Assembly (NCBI GenBank): GCA_964388085.1
Contig: CAYLZW010000311.1
Location: forward strand, 1-6,581
Source: CAYLZW01 sp964388085
GTDB lineage: Bacteria; Myxococcota; UBA727; CAYLZW01
Direction: 5' to 3'
DNA length: 6,581 bases
Shown here: in pieces, positions 6,034 to 6,581 of the stretch
How positions within the stretch are numbered: the stretch's first letter is position 1
Layout of the letters: each line of letters begins with the position of its first letter
The notes under the pieces: generated by a model
Told to the model about the DNA's origin: nothing
Seen by the model: the letters and a program-made list of their open reading frames with translations, nothing else
The model's database searches: none
Translations under genes and position numbers: made by a program

Positions 6034-6360
6034 GTGAGCGAGCTGTCAGAAAAAGCCTGCGTCCCTTGCAGGGGGGGCGTGCCGCCGCTGACCGACGACG
6101 AGCAGCGCCCGCTGCTCGAGAAGCTCGGCGGCGGCTGGCTGGTGGTGGACGGGCGTCACCTCGAGAAGACCTTTCGCTTCGACGACTTCAAGGAGGCGCT
6201 CGCGTTCACGAACCGCGTCGGGGAGGTCGCCGAGCGCGAGGCGCATCACCCCGACATCTACCTCGCCTGGGGCAAGGTGACGCTGACCCTCTGGACACAC
6301 AAGATCGACGGGCTGACGGAGAGCGACTTCGTGCTGGCGGCCAAGCTCGAGGAGCTGTGA
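6034..6360 (+). CDS. phhB: Pterin-4a-carbinolamine dehydratase (PCD/DCoH family)
   Basis: A 108-residue cytoplasmic enzyme. PCD dehydrates 4a-hydroxytetrahydropterin to quinonoid dihydropterin, recycling the cofactor of aromatic amino acid hydroxylases; some bacterial members act elsewhere in pterin or molybdopterin metabolism. The active-site signature is complete: His71-His72-Pro73 in REAHHPDIYL, then WGKVTLTLWTHKIDGLTESDF (80-99), with His89 the third catalytic His. The N-terminal CVPCRGGVPPL (9-19) is also a common feature of bacterial members, with Cys9 and Cys12. Length is normal for the family. The GTG start follows a strong AGGAGG. No phenylalanine hydroxylase gene lies in the window, so its physiological partner is not shown. 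The Nudix gene starts 46 bases downstream on the same strand and may be co-transcribed. Confidence 0.95.
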   Translation: MSELSEKACVPCRGGVPPLTDDEQRPLLEKLGGGWLVVDGRHLEKTFRFDDFKEALAFTNRVGEVAEREAHHPDIYLAWGKVTLTLWTHKIDGLTESDFVLAAKLEEL

Positions 6361-6379
6361 GCGAGCGCTGAGCGCTTGC
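6361..6379. repeat. Hairpin directly after the PCD stop codon
   Basis: GCGAGCG / CGCTTGC form a 7-bp stem (one G-U pair in the plus-strand RNA) around the loop CTGAG, starting at the base after TGA. No U-rich tail follows (ACACGCG), so it is not a convincing intrinsic terminator and read-through into the Nudix gene is likely. Confidence 0.35.
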
Positions 6380-6406
6380 ACACGCGAAGGCCGGAGCGAG
6401 GGACGG

Positions 6407-6581
6407 ATGGGCAGGGGCGTCATCAAGACCCACTTCTTCGCGCTCTGCGTCGTGCGCCTCGGGCACCGCTTTCTCCTCGTCGAGGAGCTCGATCGCGCGG
6501 GCTGGTACCTGCCCGGCGGCCGCGTCGAGCCGGGCGAGACCTTCGTGCAGGCGGCCGAGCGCGAGACGCTCGAGGAGACCG
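6407..6581 (+). CDS. Nudix hydrolase, partial (C-terminus outside window)
   Basis: The first 58 codons of a Nudix pyrophosphohydrolase, a family that cleaves nucleoside diphosphates linked to another group, with divalent metal. The Nudix box GX5EX7REUXEEXGU is visible from Gly38 as GRVEPGE, seven residues, then RETLEET, stopping just before its last two positions at the window edge. The preceding GWYLPGG (32-38) is the standard lead-in strand. The N-terminus (GVIKTHFFALCVVRLGHRFLL) forms the usual opening strands of the fold. A GAGGGA ribosome site lies 3 bases before the ATG. Nothing upstream of the box reveals the substrate (NUDT1-like, ADP-ribose, or other). Same strand as, and 46 bases after, the PCD gene. 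Confidence 0.92.
   Translation, partial: MGRGVIKTHFFALCVVRLGHRFLLVEELDRAGWYLPGGRVEPGETFVQAAERETLEET

Overview
The window is a very GC-rich stretch with G/C at most third codon positions, tight intergenic gaps and only bacterial gene types. Two predicted exported lipoproteins and a periplasmic protease point to a Gram-negative (diderm) bacterium. The overall look (high GC, Tat/Sec lipoproteins with low-complexity tails, many paralogue-type housekeeping enzymes) fits a myxobacterium-like lineage, but that placement is inference; no marker gene is present.

Layout, left to right. (1) 1-1007, minus: an HtrA/DegP-type serine protease with an intact His-Asp-Ser triad, cut by the window edge inside its PDZ domain. 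(2) 1144-1950, plus: a short-chain dehydrogenase/reductase, divergent from htrA, with an unusual active site (YxxxR instead of YxxxK). (3) 1964-3100, minus: a putative lipoprotein carrying an amidohydrolase-2-type metal-dependent TIM-barrel hydrolase, convergent with the SDR and 13 bases from it. (4) A hairpin followed by a pyrimidine-rich tail at about 3138-3168 looks like the terminator of the next gene. (5) 3201-4475, minus: a 424-residue predicted Tat-exported lipoprotein of unknown function, with an aromatic/His-rich segment and a strongly basic Gly/Ser/Arg tail without any acidic residue. (6) 4589-5902, minus: a stand-alone ATP-grasp ligase of the glutathionylspermidine-synthase-like family (YgiC/YjfC type). 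(7) 6034-6360, plus: pterin-4a-carbinolamine dehydratase. (8) 6407-6581, plus: the start of a Nudix hydrolase, cut by the window end.

The most interesting part is the pair (6)-(5). The ligase gene is followed on the same strand by the lipoprotein gene, with a strong ribosome binding site and a terminator after the second gene, so the two probably form a transcription unit. The arrangement recalls E. coli ygiB-ygiC, where a lipoprotein with an aromatic/Met-rich segment and a Gly/Ser-rich C-terminus sits beside the same kind of ATP-grasp enzyme. A plausible but unproven reading is that the cytoplasmic ligase forms a peptide or amide bond on, or for, the lipoprotein. The downstream lipoprotein hydrolase lies beyond the terminator and may be independent.

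The other genes are ordinary envelope or metabolic enzymes. I saw no tRNA, rRNA, CRISPR array, insertion sequence or attachment site, and no gap longer than about 140 bases lacks a gene. The long reading frames antisense to the named genes are products of the base composition.
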